From Grammothele lineata (lineage: Eukaryota > Basidiomycota > Agaricomycetes > Polyporales > Polyporaceae): a stretch of 64,000 nt of DNA. The notes under the pieces are model-generated. The model saw only the letters and a list, made by a program, of their open reading frames with translations, did not search any database and had not been told where the DNA came from. The stretch's first letter is position 1. Each line of letters starts with the position of its first letter. Positions 1-11,746 of the stretch are shown in pieces. Position numbers and translations under genes: made by a program. The stretch is taken from assembly GCA_002150815.3 (NCBI GenBank), contig NDFF03000093.1, forward strand, positions 1 through 64,000. The letters run 5' to 3'.

Positions 1-570
1 CAGTAATATTTTTCGCTTTCTCACTCCTCGACGCGACGCACTATTCTGTGATGGGTAGCGTGCAATGTCTCACCACGATGCGCAGGTGCATTGTGGAGTG
101 GTGCGGTGCATCGCGGCGCGTCGGGGAGAGGCGTGGTGCAGCGAGGCGCGTCGCGTCGCAATGAGAAGCGCCCAGTGCGAGAGGGCGTGTCACATAGAAA
201 TGTTTACATTTTCTACTACAGAGAAATCACTGAGAGCGAATGTTTACTCTTTGCGTCCCTTTCGCGCGATTTTTCTCTCTCATCACGTGACTACATCCGC
301 GGAATGAAACCTTTTCATCGGTTTTCGGGCTAGCGGTTTCTCAATGATTTTCCTTTGTCGTAGAATGCCCGCGATATGATAACTTTCCTGACTAAGGAAA
401 ACAGCTGGAAAACCATAGAAAAGGTAACCGCGCGTGATGGTTTTCCTACGATTTCTCTTTCACACGAAAATCGGGAATCCCCGCCGTGCAGCCTGCCCGT
501 AGAGCAGACCGCACAGCACGCCAGCAACAACGTCTCAGCCCACCGTTGCCCAGAGCCCGCCTCGCCCGAC
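1..570. other. intergenic / upstream region of F-box gene
   Basis: No supported gene. The first 200 bases hold short purine/GC-rich runs with GGCGCGTCG-like repetition; the rest is AT-richer. Short open frames here overlap in several phases and have no coding character. It is the likely promoter side of the gene starting at 571. Confidence 0.5.
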
Positions 571-3136
571 ATGCATCACAGAGCCCATCCGAGCATGGGG
601 CTCGCCTCGTCGTCGCCCAACGCGATCCCGACCCCGTCCCGGTCGTCATCGAACGTCTTCAACCCCAAGATCCTCGACGCCAGCATCCGCGACGTCACCT
701 CCTGTCTCTCCGACGAACAAAAGGCCGACGTCCTCCTCAACGCCATGGGCCACCTCCAACTCGACCGGTCCGTGCCGCCTGCTTGCTTCTCGCCCCGTGG
801 ACGCGTCTCTAATTTTCTCTTCTGTAATCCGTCCGCGCATGTGACATACACACACGCGCACATCATGCACTTACCGTCCGTCCGCGCCTGTGACCTCCCG
901 TCCGCGTCGCCTCGCGTCCTCCTCTCGCCCCGCCCCGCCCTGCTCACGCCATGGCAGATCCAGAACGCTCATCGAGAACGCAGTACAGTCCTGCCTCTCC
1001 ATATCGAAATTACCGCCCCCGCAGGCAGCCAAAGCGCGCCTGATGCGGGCGAAGGCCCGGCTCGCGGCCGGTCTCCACGTCGGCGCGCGTCAAGGTCGGT
1101 CCAGGCGGCTCCAGCCCGCCCCCGCCCTCCCCCTTTGTAGTGCTTGCTCACCGCCCCGCACGCCGCGCCAGACATCGTCGCCGCCCTAGAGCTGCAGCCA
1201 CAGCACCCAGAAGCCTCGGCGCTCATGGAGCAGCACGTCGTGCAGCCGGGAGAGGTGCGCGCGCCGCGTCCCCTCCGACCGTTTTAGATGCTGACCAAGT
1301 TCTCTTCTTTCCCTCCCTCTCGTACTCGGACGACAACGACGAACGCACGGTCGCCCTTGCTGCGTTGGCTGTTGCCGCTCATATCGCCCGCCGCTCATGC
1401 CTCACTCGCTGCTCGCCGTCACCAAGGCCGTCGTTCGGCCGCACACGACGCCGGGCTTTTCGACAGAAATCTGGCGCGAGATCGCGACGTGGCTCCCGCC
1501 CCGCGACCTCAAGTCGCTGCTCGGCGTGCCGCACGTCCTCTCCCGCATTGCGAGCGAGCTGCTGTTCCAGCGCATCGACCTCCACCTCGGTGAGCTGGCA
1601 ACGGCCTGATCGCCCCTCTGATGGCCCGAGCTGATCGTCCATGGTCTTTCCCACCTCTCGCCCGACGCTCCCACCCACCGCCGCCGCGGGCCCGTCGGTC
1701 GCCGCTGCAGCGTCCGAAAAGCGCGAGTCGCAGCGCAGCGCGGACATCCTCACGCGCATCATCACCGACGCCGCGTTCGCGGCGCACGTCCGCACCCTGC
1801 GCGTGTTCGTGCCCGGGCGCGAGCCCGCGCCGATCACGTTCCAGATGGGCATGCTCGCGAACGCGCTCCCCAAGCTCGTCAACCTCAAAAACGTCCACTG
1901 CGCGATGCGCTGGAAGGACATGTTCGCCGTGCTCCGTATCCTTGAGACCATCAGCCACCGCCTGTCGGGCCTCTCGCTCATGTGCGTCCCGTCCCCTCTT
2001 CCCCCTCGCTCCTATTGCTCCCTGGGTCTTCTCCCGCGTCGTCGGGCCCCTGACGCAGGCACACGTGCTGCTCTGCGGGCCCGGGGGGAACCCAGGGGGA
2101 ATTACAGATTCGACGGTCGCTAACGGGCCGCGGTGCTTCCAGGCCCTCGGACGGGACGGGCGAGCTGCGCTTCCCGCGCTTCAAGCACGTCACCCAGTTC
2201 TCGTACCACTCCACGGGGGGCGCGACGACCCAGGTCGTCGACTTCCTCGCGCAGAACAAGCAGTCCGTCCGCTACCTCTCGCTGCACAACCCCAACTGGG
2301 CGTTCCCGACCGAGGCGGTGTCGATCAGGAACCTCACCCACCTCGACTTCCAGGGCACCTTCCCCGCCGACTCGAGGGCGTTTGCGAGCATACTCCAGAG
2401 CGGGCACCAGCTGGAGAGTTTGAGGTTGGAGTGCATATTGGAGTGCGTCGCGTCGGTGCAGTTCCGCGAGGCGCAAGGCTCGCTACCGTTCCTGCACCAC
2501 TTCGCCTTCTCCCTAATCGGCTACCGGGTGAACGACCACGACCTCTTCCCCGCGATCTCCGAGTTCCTCAAAGGCCGAGCCGCGCTGCGCTCGCTGCAGC
2601 TTACTGTACCAAGTGCAGATTGGGCGCTTAAAAGGCTAGGGTACGACGCGACGGTGTGGGGGGTGCTGCCCTCGCTGACGAACCTGCGGAGCCTGACGGC
2701 GACGCTCCCAAAGGACGTGGCGGCGCCGGTGGCGATGTGGTTGGTCCCGAGGGGCGTGACGGCGCTGTCGTTGCATGCGCTCACGCCGGTGAACACGCTC
2801 GAGTTCGTCTCGGTGAGTCCTCTCTGCCATGCACACTGGATCTCCCTCATTGAGGCATACCCCGTACAGCAACTACGCGCAGGCATGCCTCCCCAGCTCC
2901 GCTACATCGGCCTCACGTCCTTTCACGTCGAGGACGCCGCGCACGTCATCGAGCAGGGCTTCCCGATGGTACGCGTCGCGCGTATCGACGACGACTACTA
3001 CGCCGTCGAGCGGCAGGGCGGGCGGCTCCTACTCGAGGAATGGCCCAAGGGCCGCACGGCGTACAACGCGAGGGACTGGCTCGCGTGTGCAGGTTGCGCG
3101 GACGCGGAGTGGAGGGACCCGACACAGTTCCTATGA
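571..3136 (+). CDS. TPR + F-box + leucine-rich repeat protein
   Basis: Seven exons join in frame: 571-767, 958-1094, 1172-1254, 1427-1589, 1711-1981, 2143-2812, 2870-3136, giving 595 aa. The first three exons encode a short TPR-like helical region ending in DIVAALELQPQHPEA. The fourth carries an F-box-like segment (FSTEIWREIATWLPPRDLKS, then LLGVPHVLSRIASELLF). The remainder has irregular leucine repeats such as LTHLDFQG, LESLRLE and LRSLQLTV. F-box proteins usually act as substrate receptors of SCF ubiquitin ligases; that role here is inference from the family. An alternative is that the F-box part is a separate gene starting at ATG 1397 (466 aa), but the TPR exons splice into it with phases preserved, so one gene is preferred. 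The least certain junction is intron 1255-1426. Confidence 0.72.
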
Positions 3137-4072
3137 CCGCCCCCAATCCCCCAGTCCTTCCGCTCCCTGCTCGCAGTTCTCTGTCCCCAACCATCCCCGT
3201 CACGTTTCACGTTCACGCTCCGCCATGCCACCTCCATCCTCTGTTCCGTTGGCCCGTACCCGCCCAGGGACGGGTCCGTCTTTTTGTAGCCTCTAGGTCC
3301 GCACGGATTGCTCTCGCTCTTGCTATCGAACGGTCAGAACGTCCCCTCGTCCACGATTCTCAATGTTGGTACTTGTAGTTTGCTTCTCCGGCTCTCTGGT
3401 GGTGGATGGTGCTCATTTGACTGTATGCCCCTCACATACGATACTACGACGCTTGGAAGCACGCGCTTTCCTGTCCTCCCCCATTCCGTCCTGCGTTCTC
3501 TGTTGTCTGGCTGATTGTACATACCTGTATGTGTACTGTACTATAGGATAGACGTCAAGGCCATCGCCGATGGTCCTGTGCCCCAGTTTGAGCTCGCTCA
3601 GCCGTGTGTATGCGCTTTGCAAGACGACCCAGCCGCAGGCGCTGGCAGAGAAGGGCCAAGGTCAGGGGCTCCCGTTCACGCCCGTCGCCCGTCGTCCGCC
3701 ATCGCCGCCGCCCACTGCCTCCTTACTTCTGCTCACTCATCTCCCGAACGACGCCGCCCACGCCCGCCTCTCCCATCGCCCGCGTCGCTATTTCCTCCCC
3801 CTCTCCATCGCTCAGCACGCCGCACAGGCTGACTGTATGCTCCCATGGGCCATCACGTGCGCTTGCGCCAGTGCGAGGCATCGACGCGCGATGAGCTCAT
3901 CGTGTCAAAAGCTCTCGTTCGGTGAACCCCTGGAGGCATAGGATTCCCTCGCGCACACATAGCACTCGACACACTTGACGCGAACCGCGTATATATGCTC
4001 AGCCTCTTGTCGTCTGTCTTCCGTTCTTCCAGTCTCGGCCGCGGCATCTCATCTGCAGCTTTCACTTCTGCC
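3137..4072. other. intergenic, 3' flank of F-box gene and promoter of msrA
   Basis: No coding region supported. A TATATAT element lies at 3990-3996, about 80 bases before the preferred MsrA start at 4073; it overlaps the alternative upstream ATG at 3995. Confidence 0.45.
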
Positions 4073-4928
4073 ATGTCCAGTACGTTTCACCCCTCTCTTC
4101 CCCTCTCCCTTTTCTCCTCTCCCTTCGGCCCTGGAGCCCCGCTAACATCCCATCACCTGCGACAGGCGAAGGCACCCCTCAAATCGCGACGTTTGCCTCA
4201 GGCTGCTTCTGGGGCACAGAGCACATCTTCCTCAAGCACTTTCCCCCCGCGCAGAACAAGGGCGTCCTGAGCACCGCGGTCGGGTATACCGGCGGGAAGG
4301 CGGACGCGCAGAACCCGGATTACCGCACGGTGTGCACGGGGGCGACGGACCATGCGGAGGCGGTCAGGATCGAGTTCGACCCGGGAGTGGTGTCGTATGA
4401 GGAGCTCGTTGGTGCGTTGCTATTTCTTTGGTGGGTGTTTGGGACGGGCTGGACGGGAGGCTGATTGGGCGTTGGGGCGGTTGCTGGGTGGGCTGGAATC
4501 TTGCAGAGTTCTTCTACAGGACGCACGACCCGACGACGGTGAACAGGCAGGGAGGCGATACTGGCACCCGCGCGTATTCTTCCATCCTTTCCATTTACTC
4601 TCACACTCAAACGTCCTTTTCTGCGCACAGAGTACCGCTCCGCGATCTTCTACAACTCTCCGGAGCAGCTCGAAGTCGCGAAACGGGTCACAGAAGAGGT
4701 CCAGAAGAAGCACTTCGACCCTATCGGTGCGTCCCTTCCCTACCTTGTACGAACTTCACCTTCTGACGCCGCTCCGTGTACGCGTGTGTGTATGCGTTTG
4801 CAGGCAAGAAGATCGTGACGGAGATCGTCGAAGCAGGCCCGTGGTGGGGTGCGGAGGAGTACCACCAGAAGTACCTGTTCAAGAACCCGACGGGATACCA
4901 GTGCCCGACGCACCGTCTCCATTGGTGA
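4073..4928 (+). CDS. msrA: peptide-methionine (S)-S-oxide reductase MsrA
   Basis: Reduces methionine-S-sulfoxide in proteins, using thioredoxin as electron donor. Exons 4073-4079, 4166-4411, 4507-4569, 4631-4726 and 4804-4928 give 178 aa, normal for the family. The catalytic motif GCFWGTEH follows the N-terminus, and the conserved [29 protein letters not shown] and EEYHQKYL blocks are all present. Intron 3 (4570-4630) only preserves frame and the conserved GTQYRS sequence if its donor is GC rather than GT. An in-frame ATG at 3995 would add 26 residues (Leu/Ser/Arg-rich, almost no acidic residues) resembling a mitochondrial presequence. The TATA-like element overlapping that ATG argues that 4073 is at least one real start. 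Stop TGA at 4926-4928. Confidence 0.95.
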
Positions 4929-7415
4929 GGTGCCTGTTGTGGTGGCGCGTGCGCGCGTGCGTCGCGTGTAGCAGTATTGTGTTGTTTGGAGGTGGTGTAC
5001 GATGTGTATCTATGCACGGTGCGGTATTCTTTCTGCTTAGGTTGTGGCGCGTGCGTGGTGCTCGTGCCTGACACTACGATGTATTCAGGGTTATAGTCTA
5101 GGATGCGTTGTACCTGGTTGAGATACTAGATATCGATCTTCCGCCTCGTGCGGCGATATGAACGACTCTGAATTTTGCCACTATCGTCGCATCTCAAATT
5201 TCAATTTACTGTCCAACACCGTCCATAATATTTCCGACATCATGAACCGATACTGCCCAGGGCGTACAATGTAGAATCTACGCGATTTCATTACACGTCT
5301 GCGAAGAACGATTGCACTAATACACAGGGTAGACGAAATCCCCAACGCCACGACCAAAATGCCGCCTCAGCTGTCCAAAAAGCCCGTCCCTTTCAACGTA
5401 ACAAGGTGGGTAGCCGAACGAGCGATGTCAACGCCGGCCGTCCCGGAGGACAGCCGTGCTCATCTCGCTGCTGAAGGTCTCGTCGTCGGCGGTTATGATC
5501 GTGGAAGAATCGTCTGAAGAGACGGCGCAGGCGCAGGCGAGAATTTATGCAGCGGCGGGGCGGGAGGAAGGTCCCACGCACGGGCCATGTCAGGCGCTTG
5601 GACAGGCGGAACGCTTCCCGGCCCCGCCGGCCCGCCGTGGAGCGATTTACCGAACAAGTACCGGCGAGCATCGACGCAGACTGATCTGTCTTTACGCGAC
5701 TTGCCAGACGGCAGCACCTGTCAAGCATCCTTCTACATCTGCGCAAGCTATTATTTGGGGATGGTGAGATTCGGGCGTAATATTCTGGTGGATTACTAGA
5801 CACCTACCCAGCATAGGTGTCTAACTTCGCCAAACCTACAGAAGTAAGAGTCTGGACTCACACCGGTCGGAATGGTCCAAAACTTTCAGAGATTGTATGA
5901 CGGCGAGTGCATATTGCCGGCTGCATGCTGGTGAGACTGATCACCATATGGTAGATGCATGCATACTGCAGAACAACGTCAGCGCACTGTACGCTGCTAA
6001 TGTAGACTCGGGTTCCCTCGGGTCGAGCACTGCAACCCCCACTCGCTCGGAAAATGGTATGATCCACGTAGTGTCGTTGAGGTCCACGGTGGCAAGCAAG
6101 TAACGATAGCCTCAGTTGAGATCGCTACTTGCTCGCACTTCTTTCTCCGGAGCCGGCGGATTGAACGGGCCGCTACCTCTCAAACGCTTTTGGTTTACCC
6201 TTGGGGGCGCAAGGGGCAGTCTGTTCTTCCGGGAGGCCGGCAACTAAACATCAAAATCGCACGTCGATTAGTGGCTGAATATTGGACGCTGTTATCGTTG
6301 TCTGACGGGGATCGGGAGATTGGTCGTGTGACATTGCTCACCTGCTAGTGGTCTCCCTCGAGTTGTACGTGAGTTGTGTTCATCTGTATTCTGCAACGAC
6401 GCACAAGCGAAGGTGGTTGCGCGCACCTGGAAGACATCGCAGGCACACAGAAGGGAAGCAAGGTAAAGCAGCCGAGTAGATAAGATAACCGCTGAATCGT
6501 AATGATGGTGATGTCACGGCGTCATACATCGAGCCTAGCGCCCGCCAGGGCCGGTCGCTCCAGTTCTTGTCCCTCGCCGTCTGCTAAGTTATGACCATCC
6601 GTGTCTACGAATACCTTCCGTCGATCTTGCTGCCTCACTGTTGTGGCCTTTCCATGCCACCATCTAGCGTTTCAGCCCGAATATAGGTCACGGAAGAGCC
6701 CTAATGATTGATGACATGTCAACGCTGGCGCAAGAAGGAGATGGTAGACGCGGCTCAGTGAGTCAACGTCATCTCTGTCATCTGGACCCCAATGCTTTGT
6801 CGTCGGCCGTTGGTTTCGGGTGCCCGTAGTTGTTCCTGCGAAGTTTGATATCTTCAAGGTACTCTGAAGATTGTCATCGGCGAGCGCTTGTGTTCAAGTC
6901 TCTTCCTTTGCACCAGGCCGTTTGCGATTTTCTTGGCTTTCAGCGGCGCCGCCTCCGGAGGTCTCCGAATGCGAGATAAGTCTCAGTACGTCTGAAAATT
7001 GAAGATGATAGTGCGAAGATAGAGGACATATGCAGGGCGAGGGCGCGTCCTAAGCCCGATATGCGCGCACAACGCTTTTACCAGTGGCGGGAGTTGCGTT
7101 CAGCCGTTCCGCGCCATCTCCGCAGAGGTGGAGAAGATAACGGGACGTCCGGCGCGTCTGCCCCTGGCTCGCGGCCGCTTCGGTTCGAGGGACGCCCCCG
7201 GGATGGACGTGCGGGCAGCCCTGAGAATCCGCGCCGCTCACGCGGATAACGCTATCGACAGCTTCGCGAACTTCGCCTGATGGCTCCCCGCGCCCTCCAC
7301 TCAGGGCCCCTTATAACCCGCGCGAGCCCCACCGCTTGCCCCGCGCAGCTCGCCCTCCAGCCGCCTCCGCCTCCCCCGCTCGCGCGCACCCGAGCTCGAC
7401 GACGACACGCCCACG
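4929..7415. other. long intergenic region (contains one small ORF)
   Basis: About 2.5 kb between msrA and the transporter gene. Apart from the small ORF at 5359-5517, I see no frame with conserved motifs or plausible splicing. Bases 5560-5740 are open in three plus frames at once, which indicates composition rather than a gene. A TATA-like CTTATAAC near 7309-7317 lies about 100 bases before the transporter start. Confidence 0.45.
5359..5517 (+). CDS. small hypothetical ORF, 52 aa
   Basis: An uninterrupted frame starts at ATG 5359 (MPPQLSKKPVPFNVTRWVAE) and ends at TGA 5515-5517. Its composition is protein-like (AVPEDSRAHLAAEGLVVGGY), unlike the surrounding shadows. I do not recognise the family. 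It could be a real micro-protein, the first exon of a longer gene running to about 5.7 kb, or a remnant. A basic downstream frame (5520-5680) cannot be joined with convincing splice sites. Confidence 0.3.
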   Translation: MPPQLSKKPVPFNVTRWVAERAMSTPAVPEDSRAHLAAEGLVVGGYDRGRIV

Positions 7416-9678
7416 ATGAGCGCAAAGGAAGGTTCCTTCAGTAGCGTCGACGAGAAGAAGCAGCCGGCAGACGTGAACGTGCACGTCGCCGCCGCCGAGA
7501 AGGAGGTCGATACCGCCGCCCAGCTCGCGGCCGCGCTCGATGGCGAGATCAGCCAGGAGGAGTTCGACCGCGTCCGGAAGAAGATCGACTGGCACATCCT
7601 CCCCCTCATGTGCAGTGAGTGTTTTTGCCTTCTTCGCCCGCGTTGTCTGGCGCGGTCCTGAGCATCGGCGGGCGTCAGTCCTCTATTGGATCCAGTTCAT
7701 GGACAAGACGACGCTTGGCAGTTCTGCTATCCTCGGTATCCGGTACGTCGCGCGCACCCCCATCCCTGTCCGTGTGTGAGCTGACCGTTCCCCGCGTGTG
7801 TCCAGGACGGCCACCCATTTGACGACCAACCAGTGAGTAGCGCTTCTCCTTCATAACGGCATCGGTCATGTAACTTGTGTCATTGTTTAGATACAACTGG
7901 TGCGCATATAGCCGCTTTTCTGACGCTATCCTTGAGCTCACTACTCCATCTCAGGCTCGGCACGATCTTCTACCTCTCATACCTGGTCTTCGAATACCCC
8001 CAGAACCTCGCGCTGCAGAGGTTCCCGGTCGGAAAGTGGATGAGGTACGCTTACCCTTGCTTCGAGTCTTGCGTCGCGCGCGTCCACCCACCGTGGACGT
8101 CGGACGTTTCGCGACACCATGTACTAACGCGCGATGCCACCCACCTTACAGCATTAACATCTTCACGTGGGGCGTCGCGCTCTGCTCGCACGCGGCGTGC
8201 AAGAACTTTGGTGGCCTCTTCGCGGTCCGGCTTATCCTCGGCATGTGCGAGGGCTCTATCACGGCGGGTTTCATGATCGTCAGCGCCATGTTCTACACCC
8301 GCAAGGAACAGACGCTTCGTGTTGGTTACTGGTGTACGTCCTTTTCGCAGCCTGACTACCGTTGCGCTCGCACGCTTATTCTTATTTGGACAGTCCTTAT
8401 GAACGGTACCGCACAGATTATCTCGGGTTTCATCAGCTTCGGTGTCTTGCATATCAAGACGGAGAAGTTTGAGCCCTGGCAATGGTATGAGGACTTCTAC
8501 GTCTGCTGCGCATCATTTCTAACCCGGCGTGCAGGCTTATGATTATCACTGGCCTGCTCACGCTCATCTGTGCCACGCTCTACTGGTACGTCGATCTGCA
8601 TATACGTCTCAGGCCAGTACTCATCCAGCGCGCAGGTTCCTCTTCCCCGACTCTCCGACGAACGCGTGGTTCCTGACACCGGAAGAGCGCGCGATCGCTG
8701 TCAAGCGTATCCAGGTCAGTATCTGCCCCGTCCTCTCTATTTCCCCCGCTCACGCTCTCGCGCAGGAAAACCAAACCGGTGTCGAGAACAAGCACTTCAA
8801 GATGGACCAGTTCTACGAGGCGCTCACCGATCCCAAGACCTGGATCTTCGCGCTCTTCTCCGCGCTCGACAACGTCCCCAACTCCCTCACGAACCAGCGC
8901 TCCATCATCGTCTCCGGCTTCGGCTTCTCCACGCTCCAAACCACCCTCCTCGGCTGCGTCGACGGCGTGATCGAGATCGTCACGATCTTCACGGGCGTGC
9001 GCATCGCCGCGCGGTACACCAATGCGCGCGCGTACGTCGGCGCGATCTACTTCCTCCCGAACATCCTCGGCACGATCCTCATCAACGTCCTCCCGTGGGA
9101 GAACAAGGTCGGGCTGCTCTTTAGCCAGTGGCTGACGGGAGTGGGCACCACTGGGTTCGTGCTCTCGCTCTCGTGGGTGTCGTCGGTCACGGCGGGGCAC
9201 ACGAAGAGGATCACGACGAACGCGATTATGCTGATCGCGTACTGCGTCGGGAACGCGTCCGCGCCGTTCATGTGGCAGGCGAAGTACTCGCCCAGGTATG
9301 TCTTTCGCTCGGCCCCTTGTCCTTTATACGCGCGAGGCTGACGCGGATGTTGGGACGCAGGAACCACATTCCGTGGACGATCATCGGGATCTGCTACGCC
9401 ATCTGCCCGCTCCTCCTCCTCCTCATCCGCTACATCCTCGCGCGCGAGAACCGGAAGCGCGACGCGGAGCCCGCGGACGAGAAGTACGAGGACGTGTACA
9501 TCGAGGTCGTCCTCCCCGACGGGACGCGCACCGAACGCAAGGTCGACAAGGTGCGTTCTCTCTCGTCTCTCGTCTTGTATGGAGGGCTGTGGGCGCAGGA
9601 AGCTGATGCGAGCGCCCCGTGCAGGAATACCTTGACTTGACCGATCGCCAGAACAGGGATTTCCGTTATGTGCTGTGA
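7416..9678 (+). CDS. MFS transporter, allantoate permease (Dal5/ACS) type
   Basis: Twelve exons splice in frame to 521 aa: 7416-7614, 7679-7742, 7806-7832, 7891-7899, 7955-8044, 8152-8333, 8394-8484, 8535-8585, 8636-8714, 8766-9295, 9361-9550, 9625-9678. The protein has a charged cytosolic N-terminus, about 12 hydrophobic segments, the first-helix motif YWIQFMDKTTLGSSAILGIR, the EYPQN segment, and RLILGMCEGSITAGFM as in the anion:cation symporter family. It should be a plasma-membrane proton symporter for small organic anions such as allantoate or ureidosuccinate; the exact substrate cannot be read. The C-terminal tail is hydrophilic. Exon 4 is only 9 nt and exon 3 only 27 nt, both needed for the conserved sequence TNQYNWLGTIFYLSYL. 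Confidence 0.93.
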
Positions 9679-11746
9679 TGAGATATGATACGACGTTGGG
9701 TACTTTTTTGTGTTTGAAGACTGTATTTTTACATTTCGTGGATGCGTATGACGAGACGAGAAGAGGCAAATTACGATACCTTGGGATCTGGTACTACCAC
9801 ACGGGTGTCCTCACGAATTCTCTTCCATGCTCGTGTGGGCTATGGCGGGCCTGAGCGCTCTCAAGGATAAGCGGAACTTCAATGTGACAGTGTGCGGAGA
9901 TGTTGTCCGATATGCCGCGCTTAGAGCGCCTAACCGGAGCGCTCTCTACTCCGGCACCAGCAGCTACCGCCTACTCCCTGCATCTCTCGAATGACATTAA
10001 TCCAGTGCTGCTATCGCCCACTTACTAAGCAGTACCAAGAATCTGGAATAGATGCAACATATGCAACCCTGTCCATCATGATGCACTCCTGACCCTCTAA
10101 TATCTACTAGTCGGCAGACGTCATCCTCAGTATGCCTGCCTTGCCCAGGCCCTCTCATGCGAAACACCCCAGTGCGTTACAAGATATCTATCTACTTAGT
10201 TGCATACTCATTTTCCCTTCTACGTGCACCTTGTGTGCCGGACCATGCTCTCACTCCAGCAGGCTGAGCAGGCTGTTTTGAACACCCCAAGACCAACGTC
10301 TCGCTTGCGCCGTTCCACCGCCTTCCTCTGGATCCGCACACCCTTTTGTCATGGTTGCCGCACTCGCCAATATCGTTAGATTCTCCGATGCATCGACGCT
10401 CCGTAAGACCCCAACAGCATCCTCGACCTCATGGACGGTGCTGCTACCTTCGCCTTCCACAACGATCGCGCTCCCCAGGACTTCGTTACAGCCGCCGCAG
10501 CGCCGCCCTAGGAAGACCTCCCGCAAAATATGGACTTCAAGCACGTACACTGTCTATGCGAGAGCTGATCATGGCTTTGCGCACAGTTTTGAGGGAGGTG
10601 GTAGAGGAAAGGGACCGGAAGTGAGTCCTCGTCTTCTTTTTACCATCCCACTGTTTCAACGGCTTGCGTAACTCTGCGTGAAGCTCAAATCTCATACCGT
10701 GACTGATCAAACTGCGCTGTCTGCCTCGGGATACACCAGCGGCGATCGGAGAGATACTATGATGGGAACCGGGTGGGCACTACTTATTCCTTACGAACGC
10801 CACCCCATCCGCCATCGTGCTGATCGCACACTTCCTTGCGTCCCTTCTCTTGCGTCCCGTCAATCATCAGCTCACGTCCATCCGTACGAAGGTCGTCTGG
10901 CATAGTGAGCTTCAATATCTGTGTATTCTCTGTGTGTAGATGCAACACGCAAGGCCCGGTGGAGCGCCGAACGCGAAATAGAGGATCATGGACGTTGCGG
11001 GTACGTATCTTCTCGCCATTCCTGTATTGCTGTATTGAAAGTTCCATTTCCCGGTTCGATAGATATACGCCGAACTGGCAAATGGTCGGAACGAATGTCG
11101 AGAACGGCTTGACGATACAGCCTTGGATCCGCCACCAGCACGCGAGCCCTTGCTCATTATCGCACACCCCTTCGACTACTATCCCCGAAGGAGTACCCAT
11201 CGTCATCGGTGCTGTTCATGTTGTCATTCGGGAGCATGGTTGAGTGCGTCCAATCTGTGTATACCTTCATGTTAGTCCGCCGATTAACGCTTAGTTGGAT
11301 CCTGTAGGGGCACGCGAGATGCGTCGGCGGGTTTAGTCGCCTCGGAGCGTCGCTCCTTCTTGACAAACTTCATACTTTCGACAGTGGTAAGACCACTTTT
11401 GCTCTCGCGGCGCGTTTCCCTAACGCTGTTTGCAGGTGAATGATTAATGCATCTGTCCCCTGGTATGTGTACCACTCTCGATGGATATGTCAGTTGACGT
11501 ATGTGTCTCCGTTGCGTACTGATACATTTGAATACACCCCATTGAATATGCGTCCATACATACGGGGTATGCATACGTGCGCGGCAGCTCTGTGTCTACA
11601 CATGTCCCAGAACCCGTCAGTGCTCGTCTGTCTGCGTCTATCTACTTCCCAGTCTGCATCCCTCTACTTCCATGTACCCATCCCGCCCCCGCCCCTCCAC
11701 CCGCGTCCGCGTCTTCTTCTGTGGCTTTGTGTCTGGCCGCATCGAA
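9679..11746. other. intergenic region with weak minus-strand coding signal
   Basis: About 2 kb between the transporter and HET1. Two minus-strand open frames (11206-10784 and 10550-10251) look somewhat protein-like but share no recognised motif and cannot be spliced together with confidence. The rest shows nothing. Confidence 0.4.
10784..11206 (-). CDS. hypothetical protein or gene remnant, 140 aa
   Basis: The minus-strand frame starts at an ATG (11206) and contains segments such as VLHLHTENTQILKLTMPDD. The overlapping minus frames are also partly open and codon bias is weak, so this may be chance or a decayed gene. A second minus-strand frame at 10550-10251 could be a downstream exon. No family recognised. 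Confidence 0.22.
   Translation of the reverse strand: MTMGTPSGIVVEGVCDNEQGLACWWRIQGCIVKPFSTFVPTICQFGVYLSNREMELSIQQYRNGEKIRTRNVHDPLFRVRRSTGPCVLHLHTENTQILKLTMPDDLRTDGRELMIDGTQEKGRKEVCDQHDGGWGGVRKE

Noticed and set aside
1379..2631. long open frames overlapping the F-box gene on both strands
   Set aside because: They are shadows of GC-rich exons; only the spliced plus-strand reading gives the F-box and leucine repeats.
8580..9200. 206-codon minus-strand frame within the transporter gene
   Set aside because: It is antisense to the large transporter exon, highly charged and repetitive in Arg/Asp/Glu, as expected for a shadow.
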